A stretch of DNA of 64,000 nucleotides from Planctomycetota bacterium (GCA_021413865.1 JAIOPN010000016.1:1-64000); one strand, 5' to 3'. Positions 34,220 to 42,659 are shown, counted from the stretch's first letter. Notes: a model not told the origin generated them from the letters alone. Made by a program: numbers and translations.

Positions 34220-35074
34220 TCAGGCGTTTTTCTTGCCGTCTTTCGGCAGCAATTCCAGCCACGCCTCGGGCAGCACCTCCAGCCAGTACCGCCCGTGCAG
34301 CTTTTTCACGAAGACCTTGCAGCCGAACGTGGCGGTGAGGGATTCGGGGGTGATGATTTCCTGTGGTTTGCCTTTGGCGATGATGCGGCCGCCGCGCATG
34401 AGCATCACGGTGCCGGTGCGCGGAGACATCTCTTCGACGTGGTGCGTGATCATCAATACCGCCGGCGGGTTGGGCCGGGCGAGCAGCCGCTCGACGGTGG
34501 CCAGCACTTGTTCACGCCCCGCGATGTCCATGCCGGCGGTCGGTTCGTCGAGGATCAGCAGCTCGGGGCTGGTGGTCAGGGCGCGGGCGATCATGCAGCG
34601 GCGTTGCTCGCCGGTGGAGAGCAGGGCGAAGCGCAGGTCGCGCCGATGGCCCAGGCCGACCTGTTGCAGGTGGTGGTCCGCCAGCGCGACCTGCTCGGCG
34701 GTGGGGCGTTCGTAGAGCCCGATCGTGCCGAAGATGCCGGTGAGGACGACCTCGACGGAAGTCAGCTCGGCATCGACGACGGCGCCGGAGTTGGCGGCGT
34801 GGCTGTCGCCGGCGGTGGGGTTCACCACGCCGATCCGGCGGCGCAGGGCGCGCACGTCCGTCTCGCCGATCTCCTCGCCCAGCACCAGCGCCCGGCCCGC
34901 CGTGATGAAGGATTGCCCGGTGATCACGCGGGTGAGCGTCGTCTTGCCGCAGCCGTTGGGGCCTAGCAGCACGGTGCACTCGCCGTAGGGGATGATGCAG
35001 GAGACGTCGCTGAGGATCGTGGTCTGCCCGCGCACGACGGTCAGGTGCTCGATCTCGACGGCGGGGCGGTTCAT
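34220..35074 (-). CDS. ABC transporter ATPase, stand-alone (YlmA/ModF-like)
   Basis: A single-domain ABC ATPase of 284 residues with Walker A GPNGCGKTT, a signature altered to LLSTGEQRRCMIARAL (Thr for the second residue of LSGGQ), Walker B LLILDEPTAGMD and H-loop MITHHVEE. No permease is next to it, as with ATPases of the YlmA/ModF type whose roles are poorly known. The insert NPTAGDSHAANSGAVVDAEL matches a region typical of that group. It ends convergently with the PhyH gene and is divergent from the M42 peptidase. Confidence 0.88.
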   Translation of the reverse strand: MNRPAVEIEHLTVVRGQTTILSDVSCIIPYGECTVLLGPNGCGKTTLTRVITGQSFITAGRALVLGEEIGETDVRALRRRIGVVNPTAGDSHAANSGAVVDAELTSVEVVLTGIFGTIGLYERPTAEQVALADHHLQQVGLGHRRDLRFALLSTGEQRRCMIARALTTSPELLILDEPTAGMDIAGREQVLATVERLLARPNPPAVLMITHHVEEMSPRTGTVMLMRGGRIIAKGKPQEIITPESLTATFGCKVFVKKLHGRYWLEVLPEAWLELLPKDGKKNA

Positions 35075-35126
35075 GCGGGGCTCCGGGGGCCGATCATGAT
35101 ACGGCCTCGCGTATCATCGTGGCGCC

Positions 35127-36260
35127 ATGACACGCACGCACAAAGCCGACCATCAACGCTGGCTCCTGGAACTGACCGCGCTGCCCACCGCCTCGGGGCG
35201 CGAGGACCGGGTGATCGAATGGGTCCGGCGCTGGGTGAACGCGCCGTCACGGCGGCGGGTGCTGACGCTCGGCGCCGACCCGCACGGCAACCTCACCATC
35301 CGCCGGCGCGGGGCGCGCTCGCGCAAGCCGATCTATTTCACCGCCCACATGGATCACCCGGCGTTCGTGGTCACGGGCGTCGATGACGACGGGCGCGTCA
35401 CCGCCGAGTTCCGCGGCGGCGTGGGGGAGGCTTATTTCGCCGGTTCACCCGTCCTGTTGCACCGTGCCCGCGGCGCACCCGTGCGCGGCCGTGTGATCGG
35501 TCTTATAAAGGATGGCGCACCGCCCGCCGGACGGTTGAAACGGTACCGCATCTCGCTCGACGCCAAAACAACCGCACAGCCCGGCGACATATTGACGTGG
35601 GAGACCGGCAAACCGCGGATCGACGGTGACCGCCTGCACGTTCCCGCGTGCGACGACCTGGCGGGCGTCGCGGCGGCGCTGGCGGCATTGGACGAACTGG
35701 TGGTGCGCCGCCGCTCACGCGCCGACGTGCGGGTGCTGCTCACCCGGGCGGAGGAGATCGGCTTCATCGGCGCGATCGCCGCCGCGCGTGGCGGGACGAT
35801 CGCGCGCGGGGCGCGGTTAGTCGCGTTGGAGGCCTCCAAGAGCTTCGCCGAGTCGCCGCTGGGCGCGGGGCCGATCGTGCGCGTCGGCGACCTGACCAGC
35901 ACCTTTGACCCGGGGCTGACCTACCTCGTGGGCCGCGTCGCCACCCGGCTGGCGCAGGAAGACCCGTCGTTCAGGTGGCAGCGCAAGCTCATGCCCGGCG
36001 GGACGTGCGAGGCGACGGCCTATCAGACCTACGGCCTGACCGCGACGTGCGTCTGCCTCGCCCTGGGCAACTACCACAACATGAACGAGGCGACGCAGCG
36101 CATCGACGCCGAGTTGATCGCGCTCTCTGATTTCCATCATCTCGTCCGTTTGCTCGTGGCCGTGGGTGCGTCGCTGGATGATCCCAAGCTCGCCCCGCCG
36201 CTGCGGGAGCGGATGGAGTCGCTCTTCGCGCAGGGCCGGGGCGTGCTGGCGGGGCAATGA
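35127..36260 (+). CDS. M42-family metallo-aminopeptidase / M20-like peptidase
   Basis: Predicted cytoplasmic dizinc peptidase of 377 residues. Metal-ligand and catalytic motifs are H74-M-D76 (HMDHPAF), D176 in ACDDLAGVAA, E209-E210 in RAEEIGFIGA, an acidic residue in VALEASKSF and a C-terminal His in LGNYHNMNE. The layout matches M42 enzymes, which trim short peptides, though the sequence is divergent. A TATCAT hexamer lies 9 nt before the ATG and no Shine-Dalgarno sequence is present. A dispersed repeat starts about 10 nt after the stop. Confidence 0.85.
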   Translation: MTRTHKADHQRWLLELTALPTASGREDRVIEWVRRWVNAPSRRRVLTLGADPHGNLTIRRRGARSRKPIYFTAHMDHPAFVVTGVDDDGRVTAEFRGGVGEAYFAGSPVLLHRARGAPVRGRVIGLIKDGAPPAGRLKRYRISLDAKTTAQPGDILTWETGKPRIDGDRLHVPACDDLAGVAAALAALDELVVRRRSRADVRVLLTRAEEIGFIGAIAAARGGTIARGARLVALEASKSFAESPLGAGPIVRVGDLTSTFDPGLTYLVGRVATRLAQEDPSFRWQRKLMPGGTCEATAYQTYGLTATCVCLALGNYHNMNEATQRIDAELIALSDFHHLVRLLVAVGASLDDPKLAPPLRERMESLFAQGRGVLAGQ

Positions 36261-36269
36261 CCTCGTTGG

Positions 36270-36359
36270 GTGCCACTGGTCGGGCGTACTCGCCGGACCA
36301 GTGTCTTGAGGGACACGTTCACTCGCACGGGTCGATGAGGACATCGACGAGTGCCACCC
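36270..36359. repeat. Dispersed palindromic repeat, GTGCCACTGGTC family, copy 2
   Basis: It starts GGTGCCACTGGTCGGGCG and ends GAGTGCCACCCA. It corresponds to the reverse complement of 18259-18348 over about 90 nt, with roughly 80% identity by eye, including the central GGGACACGTT. It is followed by GCCCACCCTAC. The two copies therefore lie in opposite orientation at the two ends of the 18-kb interval between them. Confidence 0.8.
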
Positions 36360-36611
36360 AGCCCACCCTACAAGAAGTGACGCGCACGGCCTGCGCCGGG
36401 TCGGCAACGATTGCGCGGCGCGGGAGTCGGCGTCGGTTGTTGCGCGGGTGCGCCATCTTTGCTCCGTGACGGATCGGCGTTCAGCGGTGATGGAGCAGGG
36501 CCGGCGGATGGGGTCGCGGTGAGCCCGCATGTCGAGAGAGGCCGACCGCGGGGCGGTTTGAAAAAACGGGGATTCATCCTGAAAAACAGGGGTATTGCGG
36601 TTGTAGGTATT

Positions 36612-36662
36612 ACCCCTCACCCGGCTCGCGGACCCGCCACCCTCTCCCACAAGGGGCGAGGG
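36612..36662. repeat. Composite CCCTCTCCC palindrome
   Basis: CCCCTCACCCGG, CCACCCTCTCCC and GGGCGAGGGG form the composite version of this element, which is also present in inverse order at 53588-53637. It lies 50 nt before the sigma-54 promoter. Confidence 0.5.
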
Positions 36663-36712
36663 GGCGGTGATTTCCCGTACCCCCGGCGTGGCGGGCTCTG
36701 GCTCATTGCGTC

Positions 36713-36728
36713 TGGCACGGGGGTTGCG
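36713..36728 (+). promoter_or_regulatory. Sigma-54 (RpoN) promoter of the flagellar block
   Basis: TGGCACGGGGGTTGCG matches the sigma-54 consensus TGGCACG-N4-TTGCW at every core position, with GG at 36714-36715 and GC at 36726-36727, 12 nt apart as required. Transcription would start near 36738-36740. It stands just before the first small gene of the flagellar run, as expected for middle or late flagellar operons under RpoN and an activator. No activator site could be assigned. Confidence 0.8.
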
Positions 36729-36784
36729 TGAAGCGCTCCGGCGGCGGTGCGTCCGTGGTGGACCCGTTGCCGGAGGCCTCGAGC

Positions 36785-37042
36785 GTGAGTCAGCGTATCC
36801 TCGACCTGTTCCGCAAGAGCGGCGACGCCAGCCTGGGTCAGACCCTGATCCGATTGGCGGCGCTGGCGGAGGCTGCGCACCGGCACGAGGCGGCGGTGGG
36901 GCGGTGGTCTGCGGTACGGGAAGATGCACCCTTGGCCGGGAACGGCGCGGGGGCGCCCGGGTTCAACCCGACGGATCGGGTCGGCGACGGTTCCCGCCGG
37001 AGCGCGGGGCCGGCCGGGTCGCACACGGAGGTGCGCCCATGA
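36785..37042 (+). CDS. Small protein of unknown function, first gene of the flagellar operon
   Basis: I do not recognise this 85-residue product. It begins MSQRILDLFRKSGDASLGQT, is helical and Ala/Arg-rich to about residue 40, then Gly/Pro-rich. Support for its reality: a GGAGG (36772-36776) lies 8 nt before GTG 36785, the stop overlaps the flgF start (ATGA at 37039), and it lies just after the sigma-54 promoter. A GTG at 36728 in the same frame would lie upstream of the expected transcript start. It could instead be a translated leader that couples to flgF. Confidence 0.5.
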   Translation: MSQRILDLFRKSGDASLGQTLIRLAALAEAAHRHEAAVGRWSAVREDAPLAGNGAGAPGFNPTDRVGDGSRRSAGPAGSHTEVRP

Positions 37043-37824
37043 ACTACGGCCTGTATCTTTCCGCTTCGGGCGTCCTGACGAATCTGTACCGGCAGGACGT
37101 CCTCACGAACAACCTGGCGAACGTGGCGACGGACGGCTTCAAGAGCGACGTGCCCACGATACGCCAGCGCGACCCGCAATCGATCGAGAGCGGCACGCCG
37201 CCGGAGGCGAGCCAGCGTCTGCTCGACAGGCTCGGCGGCGGGGCGTTGGCGGGCCCGCAGAGCATCAGCTTTGAGCCCGGCGTGCTGAAGGAAACCGGCG
37301 GGCCGCTGGATGCAGCGCTGGAGGGGGACAACGCGTTTTTCGCGATCGCCGACACGGACGCCAAGACCGGCAAGCAGGCCGTCCGGCTGTCGCGCAACGG
37401 GCGGTTCAGCCGTAATTCCGAGGGTTATCTGGTGCAGACGTCGAGCGGCAACCGCGTGCTCGACACGCAGGACCAGCCCATCCGCATCCAGGACGGCGCG
37501 GCGGTGACGATCGACCCGTCCGGCCGCGTGCAGCAGGCCGGGTCGGTGGTCGCGCAGATCCAGGTGGCGTCCGTGAGCGACACCCGGCTGCTCTTCAAGC
37601 GGGGGAAGAACCTGTTTGCCTGGTCGGGGAGCGACCCGCGCAAGCCCGTCGCGGGATCGGTGTCGGTGAAGCAGGGGTATATCGAGCAGAGCGCCGTCGA
37701 TCCGATCCGCGCCCTGATGGCGCTGACGGACGCGCAGCGGGCCGTGTCTGACAACGCCCGCATGATCAGTCTGCACGACCGCCTGATGGATCAGGCCGTC
37801 AACACGCTGGGCAGGGTCGCGTGA
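37039..37824 (+). CDS. flgF: Flagellar basal-body rod protein FlgF
   Basis: Proximal rod component, 261 residues. It has the rod/hook N-terminal motif LYLSASGVLTNLYRQDVLTN then NLANVATDGFKSD, a central domain and the C-terminal coiled coil VDPIRALMALTDAQRAVSDNARMI. It is shorter in the middle than FlgG, which follows, so FlgF is the natural assignment; it is divergent and could be called FlgF/FlgG-like. GGAGG precedes the ATG by 7 nt. Confidence 0.85.
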   Translation: MNYGLYLSASGVLTNLYRQDVLTNNLANVATDGFKSDVPTIRQRDPQSIESGTPPEASQRLLDRLGGGALAGPQSISFEPGVLKETGGPLDAALEGDNAFFAIADTDAKTGKQAVRLSRNGRFSRNSEGYLVQTSSGNRVLDTQDQPIRIQDGAAVTIDPSGRVQQAGSVVAQIQVASVSDTRLLFKRGKNLFAWSGSDPRKPVAGSVSVKQGYIEQSAVDPIRALMALTDAQRAVSDNARMISLHDRLMDQAVNTLGRVA

Positions 37825-37856
37825 AACCCGCCTCTGAACGGGGCATGAGATAAAGC

Positions 37857-38663
37857 ATGGCAATCGTCGCACTCCACTCCGCGTCCACGGGCCTGTCGGC
37901 GCTGTCCACGAACATCGACGTCATCGCCAACAACCTGGCGAACGTGAACACCGCTGGTTTCAAGGCCAGCCGCGCCAACTTCGAGGACCTGCTCTACCAG
38001 ATGAAGCAGCAGCCGGGCGTGGAGACGGCCAGCGGCGACCAGCGCCCCGCGGGCCTGCAGGTCGGCATGGGGACGCGGATCAGCAACACGCAGTACGACT
38101 TCACCAAAGGCTCGCCGCAGATCACCGGCCGTCCCCTAGACCTGATGATCGACGGCAACGGCCTCTTCCGCGTCAGCATCCCGCCCGACCGCGGCAACGG
38201 TGTGGGCTACTCCCGCGCGGGCAATTTCTTCCTCAACTCCGACGGCGAGGTTGTCCTGGGCAACACCACCGGCTCCAAGCTCGACCCGCCCATCACCGTC
38301 CCGCAGGACGCGACGAACCTCACCGTCTCGGCCGACGGCATCGTCTCGGCGCAGCTCCCTGGGCAGACCACTTACTCGCAGCTCGGCCAGCTTCAGCTCG
38401 CCACGTTCGTCAACCCCAACGGCCTGCAATCCATTGGCGGCAACCTCTACATCGAGAGCGCCGCCTCCGGCCCGCCCATCGAGGGCACGCCGGCACAGGG
38501 CAGCTTCGGCAGCATCATCCAGAACGCCTTGGAATCCTCCAACGTCGATCCGGTCCACGAACTGGTGGACCTCATCAAGGCCCAGCGGGCGTTTGAGATG
38601 AACAGCCAGAGCATCCAGGTCGCCGACCAGACCCTGCAAGTGATCAGCAACCTTCGGAGGTAA
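37857..38663 (+). CDS. flgG: Flagellar distal rod protein FlgG
   Basis: Distal rod subunit, 268 residues, secreted through the flagellar export apparatus. It shows VIANNLANVNTAGFKASRANFEDLLYQ at the N-terminus, the FlgG-specific sequence RISNTQYDFTKGSPQITGRPLD, and the C-terminal motif LVDLIKAQRAFEMNSQSIQVADQTLQ. It follows flgF by 32 nt and ends 3 nt before flgA. Confidence 0.96.
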   Translation: MAIVALHSASTGLSALSTNIDVIANNLANVNTAGFKASRANFEDLLYQMKQQPGVETASGDQRPAGLQVGMGTRISNTQYDFTKGSPQITGRPLDLMIDGNGLFRVSIPPDRGNGVGYSRAGNFFLNSDGEVVLGNTTGSKLDPPITVPQDATNLTVSADGIVSAQLPGQTTYSQLGQLQLATFVNPNGLQSIGGNLYIESAASGPPIEGTPAQGSFGSIIQNALESSNVDPVHELVDLIKAQRAFEMNSQSIQVADQTLQVISNLRR

Positions 38664-38666
38664 CGC

Positions 38667-39869
38667 TTGAGCCTTAGGTTCACGAAAAAAAGTTGGTGGC
38701 GCGCCGCTCTGAAATGGGTGGCTGGGGCTGAGGCTTTGCGAAGCCCCGGTTCAGCGCACACGCAGACCGGGGCATCGAAGACTCTGCCCCAGCCACTCAT
38801 TGTTGCGGCCGCCTGGCTGCTGGCGGCGGTCTGTGCGACGGCGCACGCGGCGGAGATACGCCTGCGTGCGAGCGTGATCGCGGCCGGGCCGGAGGTGCGG
38901 CTGGGCGAGGTCGCGGACATCCAGGGCGCCGCCGCTGAGTCTCTCAGGGATGTGGTGGTCGGGAAGTTCGGCGGGGACGACCCGCAGGTGACGCTGACGC
39001 TGGCATCGGTGCGCGAGGCGCTCAAAGGCGAGGGCGTGAACTGGGGCCGTGTCTCGCTGGCGGGTTACGCCCAGTGCCGCGTCGAGCGTCTGCGGGAAAC
39101 AAAGGTTGAAGCGCCGGCCACGCAGCCCTCGGGCGACGCGGCGGCGGTGACCAACGCGACGGACGAGGTGGACCTGTCCACCCGCCTGACGCTGCGCGAC
39201 CGGGTGATCGACCGGTTGGCGCTGATGGTGGGTGCGGAGCGCACGGAGCTGCGCGTGGTCTTCGGCGCCGGGGACGAGAAGGCGCTGGCCACGCCGGCGG
39301 TGGGCGAGCGGTTCGAGATCGAGCCGCAGTCGTCGTCGGGGTTGGGCAGAGTGCCGATCGTGGTGCGTAAATGGACGGGCGACAGCCTGACGGAGGCGGC
39401 GCGGGTGACGGCGGTGGTGTCGCGGCGGGCGCTGGCGGTGGTGGCGGTCAAGCCGCTGCTGCGCGGCAAGCCGATCCCGGCGGACGCCGTCGAGGTGCGT
39501 GAGGTCTTCCTGGACCGCTCGGGGATGGACCCGATGACGCGGCTGTCGCTGGTGGTGGGGCAGGAGACGGTGTACCCGCTGCGCGAGGGGCAGGTGGTGC
39601 AGGCGTCGCACCTGAAGTCGCCGGTGGTGGTGGAGCGGGGGGACGTGATCGCCGTGCGCTGCGTGACCGGGACGCTGGTGGTCCGCACGTCGATGCGGGC
39701 GGCCGAGCCCGGCGCGGTGGGGCAGGTCATCACGGCCAAGGGTGAGAAGGCGCGGTCGGCGTCGGTGCGGGTCCGCGTCACCGGGCCGCAGGAAGGCGTG
39801 CTGGTCTCGTCGGGAGATTCGGACGCGCCGAGCACCGCGAAGCGGGGCGATGAAGGAGCCGGTTCATGA
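38667..39869 (+). CDS. flgA: Flagellar P-ring assembly chaperone FlgA, signal peptide interrupted by a repeat
   Basis: Periplasmic chaperone for P-ring (FlgI) assembly, 400 residues, longer than usual. A TTG start at 38667 has GGAGG 6 nt upstream. The first 16 residues are basic (MSLRFTKKSWWRAAL), the next 28 or so are encoded by an 84-bp dispersed repeat (38715-38798), and the hydrophobic core LIVAAAWLLAAVCATAHA with cleavage after AHA follows. The mature part contains SAF-like repeats, with KPLLRGKPIPADAVEVREVF and GQVVQASHLKSPVVV, and the end GPQEGVLVSS. No good start codon lies between the repeat and the hydrophobic core, so the repeat must be translated. The stop overlaps flgH (ATGA). 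Confidence 0.85.
   Translation: MSLRFTKKSWWRAALKWVAGAEALRSPGSAHTQTGASKTLPQPLIVAAAWLLAAVCATAHAAEIRLRASVIAAGPEVRLGEVADIQGAAAESLRDVVVGKFGGDDPQVTLTLASVREALKGEGVNWGRVSLAGYAQCRVERLRETKVEAPATQPSGDAAAVTNATDEVDLSTRLTLRDRVIDRLALMVGAERTELRVVFGAGDEKALATPAVGERFEIEPQSSSGLGRVPIVVRKWTGDSLTEAARVTAVVSRRALAVVAVKPLLRGKPIPADAVEVREVFLDRSGMDPMTRLSLVVGQETVYPLREGQVVQASHLKSPVVVERGDVIAVRCVTGTLVVRTSMRAAEPGAVGQVITAKGEKARSASVRVRVTGPQEGVLVSSGDSDAPSTAKRGDEGAGS
38715..38798. repeat. GGGTGGCTGGGGC dispersed repeat inside flgA
   Basis: The 84-bp element has ends GGGTGGCTGGGGC (38716-38728) and GCCCCAGCCACTC (38786-38798), and an inner pair AAGCCCCGG/CCGGGGC. It is nearly identical to 51191-51275 in the metG upstream region, including about 40 identical nt at the left end. 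Its length is a multiple of three and it has no stop in the flgA frame. Confidence 0.9.
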
Positions 39870-40588
39870 GGCGAAACACGACATTCATGGCGGCGATGGT
39901 GTTGATGATGCTGACGGCCGCGCCGCTGGAGGCGCAGAGCTCGTCGCTGTACGTCAACCCCGACGCAGCCCCCGCGCCGCGCCGCCGCCCCGGGCACGAC
40001 CCCGAGGAGCGGCTCTCGCCCTCCGTCGCCAGCACCAGCCTTGTCGCGGTGGGCATCCCGGAGCCGCACGAGTTCGAGCTGCACGACCTGATCACCATCA
40101 TCATCCGCGAGTCCACCGAGTCCTCCTCGGATGCCACGCTCGACACCACCAAGGAGTCGAAGTTCAACGGCAAGATCAACGCCTTCCCCAAGCTCCGGCT
40201 GCAGGACCTGCTCGAGGGCCAGCTTAATCCCGGGGACACGAGCAACGGCGGACCGACGGTCGGCGTGAACATGAAGAACGAGTTCAAGGGCGACGGCACC
40301 GCCAAGCGCTCCGACACCATGACCAGCCGCATCACCGCGACCATCATCGACATCAAGCCCAACGGCACGCTCACGCTCGAGGCCCGCAAGCACGTCAAGA
40401 GCGACAAGGAGGGCGTGGACCTCGTCCTCACCGGCACCTGCCGCAAGCAGGACATCACCGCCGACAACTCCGTGCTCTCCACGCAGCTGGCGGACCTCCG
40501 CATCGACAAGCAGGCCAGCGGCGAGCTGCGCGGGGCGTCGAAAAAGGGCTGGCTGACCAAGCTGTTTGACGGAATCTTCGGGATATGA
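39866..40588 (+). CDS. flgH: Flagellar L-ring protein FlgH, without lipobox
   Basis: Forms the outer-membrane L ring around the rod. The 240-residue protein has a signal peptide (MRRNTTFMAAMVLMMLTAAPLEA), the family segments FELHDLITIIIRESTESSSDA, MTSRITATIIDIKPNGTLTLEA and GTCRKQDITADNSVLSTQLADLRI. Usual FlgH is a lipoprotein with a Cys after the signal; here no Cys occurs near the cleavage site, so the ring may be held without a lipid anchor. Its ATG overlaps the flgA stop. Confidence 0.94.
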   Translation: MRRNTTFMAAMVLMMLTAAPLEAQSSSLYVNPDAAPAPRRRPGHDPEERLSPSVASTSLVAVGIPEPHEFELHDLITIIIRESTESSSDATLDTTKESKFNGKINAFPKLRLQDLLEGQLNPGDTSNGGPTVGVNMKNEFKGDGTAKRSDTMTSRITATIIDIKPNGTLTLEARKHVKSDKEGVDLVLTGTCRKQDITADNSVLSTQLADLRIDKQASGELRGASKKGWLTKLFDGIFGI

Positions 40589-40607
40589 CCCGACACACGG
40601 GAACACC

Positions 40608-41705
40608 ATGACCCCACGCACGATGAAAACCCGATCACCCCTTGCCGCGCTCGCCGCCCTCCTCGCGGCGCTGCTCACGGCAACGCCCGCGCTGGCGGTG
40701 CAGGTGCAGGACCTGGTCCGCATCAAGGGCGCGGAGACCAACAAGCTCGTGGGCATGGGGCTGGTGGTCGGCCTGCCGGGCACGGGCGACGGGGGCAAGT
40801 TCCTCCCCGCCATGCGCCCGCTCGCCAACGCCGTCTCGCGCCTCGTGGACGGCTCGGTCATCGCCAACGACCTGCGCGACGCCAAGAACGTCGCCCTCGT
40901 CGCCATCACCTGCACGCTCCCCGCCACGGGCGTGCGCGAGGGCGACCACGTTGATGTTTACGTCAGCTCGATCGGCCCGGCCAAGAGCCTCAGCGGCGGG
41001 CGGCTCTTCCTTGTGCCCTTGACCGGCCCGCTGCCCAACTCGCCCGCCTACGCCTTCGCCGAGGGTGCGGTCGTCGTCGAGAGCCCGACCAGCCCGACCA
41101 CCGGCGTGGTGCGCGGCGGGGCGCAGCTCACCCGCGACGTGATGTCCCAGGCCATCGACCCGAGCGGGAAACTCACCCTTGTCCTCAACGACTCGGTCGC
41201 CTCCTGGCCCATGGCCAGCAACCTGGCGGCGCTGATCAACGGCGTGATCGCCCCCGACGGCCCGAACATCGCCCGCGCCATCGACGCCAAGAACGTCGTC
41301 ATCCAGGTCCCCGATTACGAACGGACCGACCCCGCCGCCTTCATCAGCAACATCCTCATCGCCTACGTCGATCCCTCGCAGATCGGCGACGGGGCGAAGG
41401 TCGTCATCAACGAGCGGACGGGCACGATCATCGTCTCGGGCGACGTGCAGATCTCCCCGGTGATCATCTCGCACCGCGGGCTGACCATCACCACCATCAC
41501 GCCCCCGGTCGAGCCCTCGATCAACAGCCCGCAGCTCCGCACCGACAACTTCGTGACCGTGGACCCGGAGAAGCGCGGCGGGGCGAAGCTCGCGGACCTG
41601 CTCCAGGCGTTCAACCAGCTCAAGGTCGATTCCGCCGACCGTATCTCGATCCTCAAGGAAATCCACCGCAGCGGGAAGCTGCACGCACAGCTCGTGCTCG
41701 AGTAA
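40608..41705 (+). CDS. flgI: Flagellar P-ring protein FlgI
   Basis: Periplasmic P-ring subunit of 365 residues with a signal peptide ending ATPALA, then VQVQDLVRIKGAETNKLVGM and GLVVGLPGTGDGGKFLPAM. The signatures VALVAITCTLPATGVREGDHVDV and VVINERTGTIIVSGDVQISP, and the end SADRISILKEIHRSGKLHAQ, are typical. I use ATG 40608; ATG 40623 is also possible. It lies 19 nt after flgH. Confidence 0.96.
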   Translation: MTPRTMKTRSPLAALAALLAALLTATPALAVQVQDLVRIKGAETNKLVGMGLVVGLPGTGDGGKFLPAMRPLANAVSRLVDGSVIANDLRDAKNVALVAITCTLPATGVREGDHVDVYVSSIGPAKSLSGGRLFLVPLTGPLPNSPAYAFAEGAVVVESPTSPTTGVVRGGAQLTRDVMSQAIDPSGKLTLVLNDSVASWPMASNLAALINGVIAPDGPNIARAIDAKNVVIQVPDYERTDPAAFISNILIAYVDPSQIGDGAKVVINERTGTIIVSGDVQISPVIISHRGLTITTITPPVEPSINSPQLRTDNFVTVDPEKRGGAKLADLLQAFNQLKVDSADRISILKEIHRSGKLHAQLVLE

Positions 41706-41709
41706 GACC

Positions 41710-42126
41710 ATGCAACCGACCACGCCGAACATCACGCAGACGCGGACCGCCGACAACCCGGCGCTGCTCGCCGCCGCGCGGCGGTTGCCGGTGTCGGCCG
41801 CGGATCAGCCCGCGTTCCAGGTGCGCGACGCCGCCACCGATCGCAGGCAGGCCGGCCGCGCCGATGAGGCCCACCGGGCCGCGCAGCAGCTCGTCTCCTC
41901 CACGCTCGTTCTGCCCATCCTCCAGCAGGCGCGGAAGGACCCGTTCAAGTCGGAGCTCTTCCACGGCGGCAAGGGCGAGGACCTTTTCGGGGCGAACATG
42001 GACCAGATTTTCGCGGACCGCATCACATCGGCGTCGAACTTCCCGCTGGTGGACGCGGTGTACCGCGCGATCACGAAGACCGGAAAGCCCGGGGCCGCCC
42101 CGGCGGGAGTGGACCTGCGTGGATAA
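41710..42126 (+). CDS. flgJ: FlgJ-type rod-binding protein, no muramidase domain
   Basis: A 138-residue protein matching the N-terminal rod-binding half of FlgJ: AAQQLVSSTLVLPILQQARK, then GGKGEDLFGANMDQIFADRI and NFPLVDAVYRAI. The C-terminal peptidoglycan hydrolase domain of enterobacterial FlgJ is absent, as in many other phyla, so another enzyme must open the wall. The end overlaps flgN by 8 nt in a different frame. Confidence 0.88.
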   Translation: MQPTTPNITQTRTADNPALLAAARRLPVSAADQPAFQVRDAATDRRQAGRADEAHRAAQQLVSSTLVLPILQQARKDPFKSELFHGGKGEDLFGANMDQIFADRITSASNFPLVDAVYRAITKTGKPGAAPAGVDLRG

Positions 42127-42634
42127 GACCGCAGAAATCGCGCTGGCGAAAGTCGAGGAGACGCTGCACGCCCAGCTCGAGCGCCACGCCGCGCTCCTCG
42201 TGCTCCTGGAGCGTAAGCGCAGGTCGCTCAGCCTGGCGAACTACCGCGACGTCACCGAGTGCTGCCGCCTGGAGAACGAGCACATCCAGGCGCTGGGCGA
42301 GCTGGAGAAACGCCGGATGGAGCAATCCGCCGCCCTGACCCTGGCGCTGGACCCGTCGGCGAAGGAGCCGCTGCGGCTGCGGGAGCTGGCGATGCGGGTG
42401 GACGAGCCGGCACGCTCGCGGCTGCTGGCGCTGCGGGGGCAGCTGCGCGAGCGCATGGAGGCCGTGCGCCGCGAGGTCTCGGTCGCGCGCCGCGCCACCG
42501 AGTCGCTCGCGCGGCACATGCACGGCGTGCTGCAGGTCATCGGCAGCGCCGTCACCGGCATTGGGACCTACACCCGCGCGGGCGCCATGCCCCAGGGCGT
42601 GACCTCCATCAGCACCTTCAACACCACGGCCTGA
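42119..42634 (+). CDS. flgN: FlgN-like flagellar export chaperone
   Basis: A 171-residue, mainly helical protein with the FlgN-type heptad pattern (LLVLLERKRRSLSLANYRDV then CCRLENEHIQALGELEKRRM). In other bacteria FlgN is the export chaperone for FlgK and FlgL, and here it stands directly before both. The GTG start at 42119 has GGGAG 9 nt upstream and overlaps the flgJ end by 8 nt. FlgN is weakly conserved in sequence, so the call rests on size, helicity and position. Confidence 0.78.
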   Translation: MDKTAEIALAKVEETLHAQLERHAALLVLLERKRRSLSLANYRDVTECCRLENEHIQALGELEKRRMEQSAALTLALDPSAKEPLRLRELAMRVDEPARSRLLALRGQLRERMEAVRREVSVARRATESLARHMHGVLQVIGSAVTGIGTYTRAGAMPQGVTSISTFNTTA

Positions 42635-42659
42635 GCGGAATTTTTAGACACGGAACCTT

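Larger units (their letters stand above)
36261..36784. other. Gap before the flagellar block: repeats and sigma-54 promoter
   Basis: This 524-nt stretch holds the GTGCCACTGGTC repeat (36270-36359), a run with ACAGGGGTATT and a CCCTCTCCC composite palindrome (36612-36662), then the sigma-54 promoter at 36713-36728. I see no supported gene before the small frame at 36785. Confidence 0.6.
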
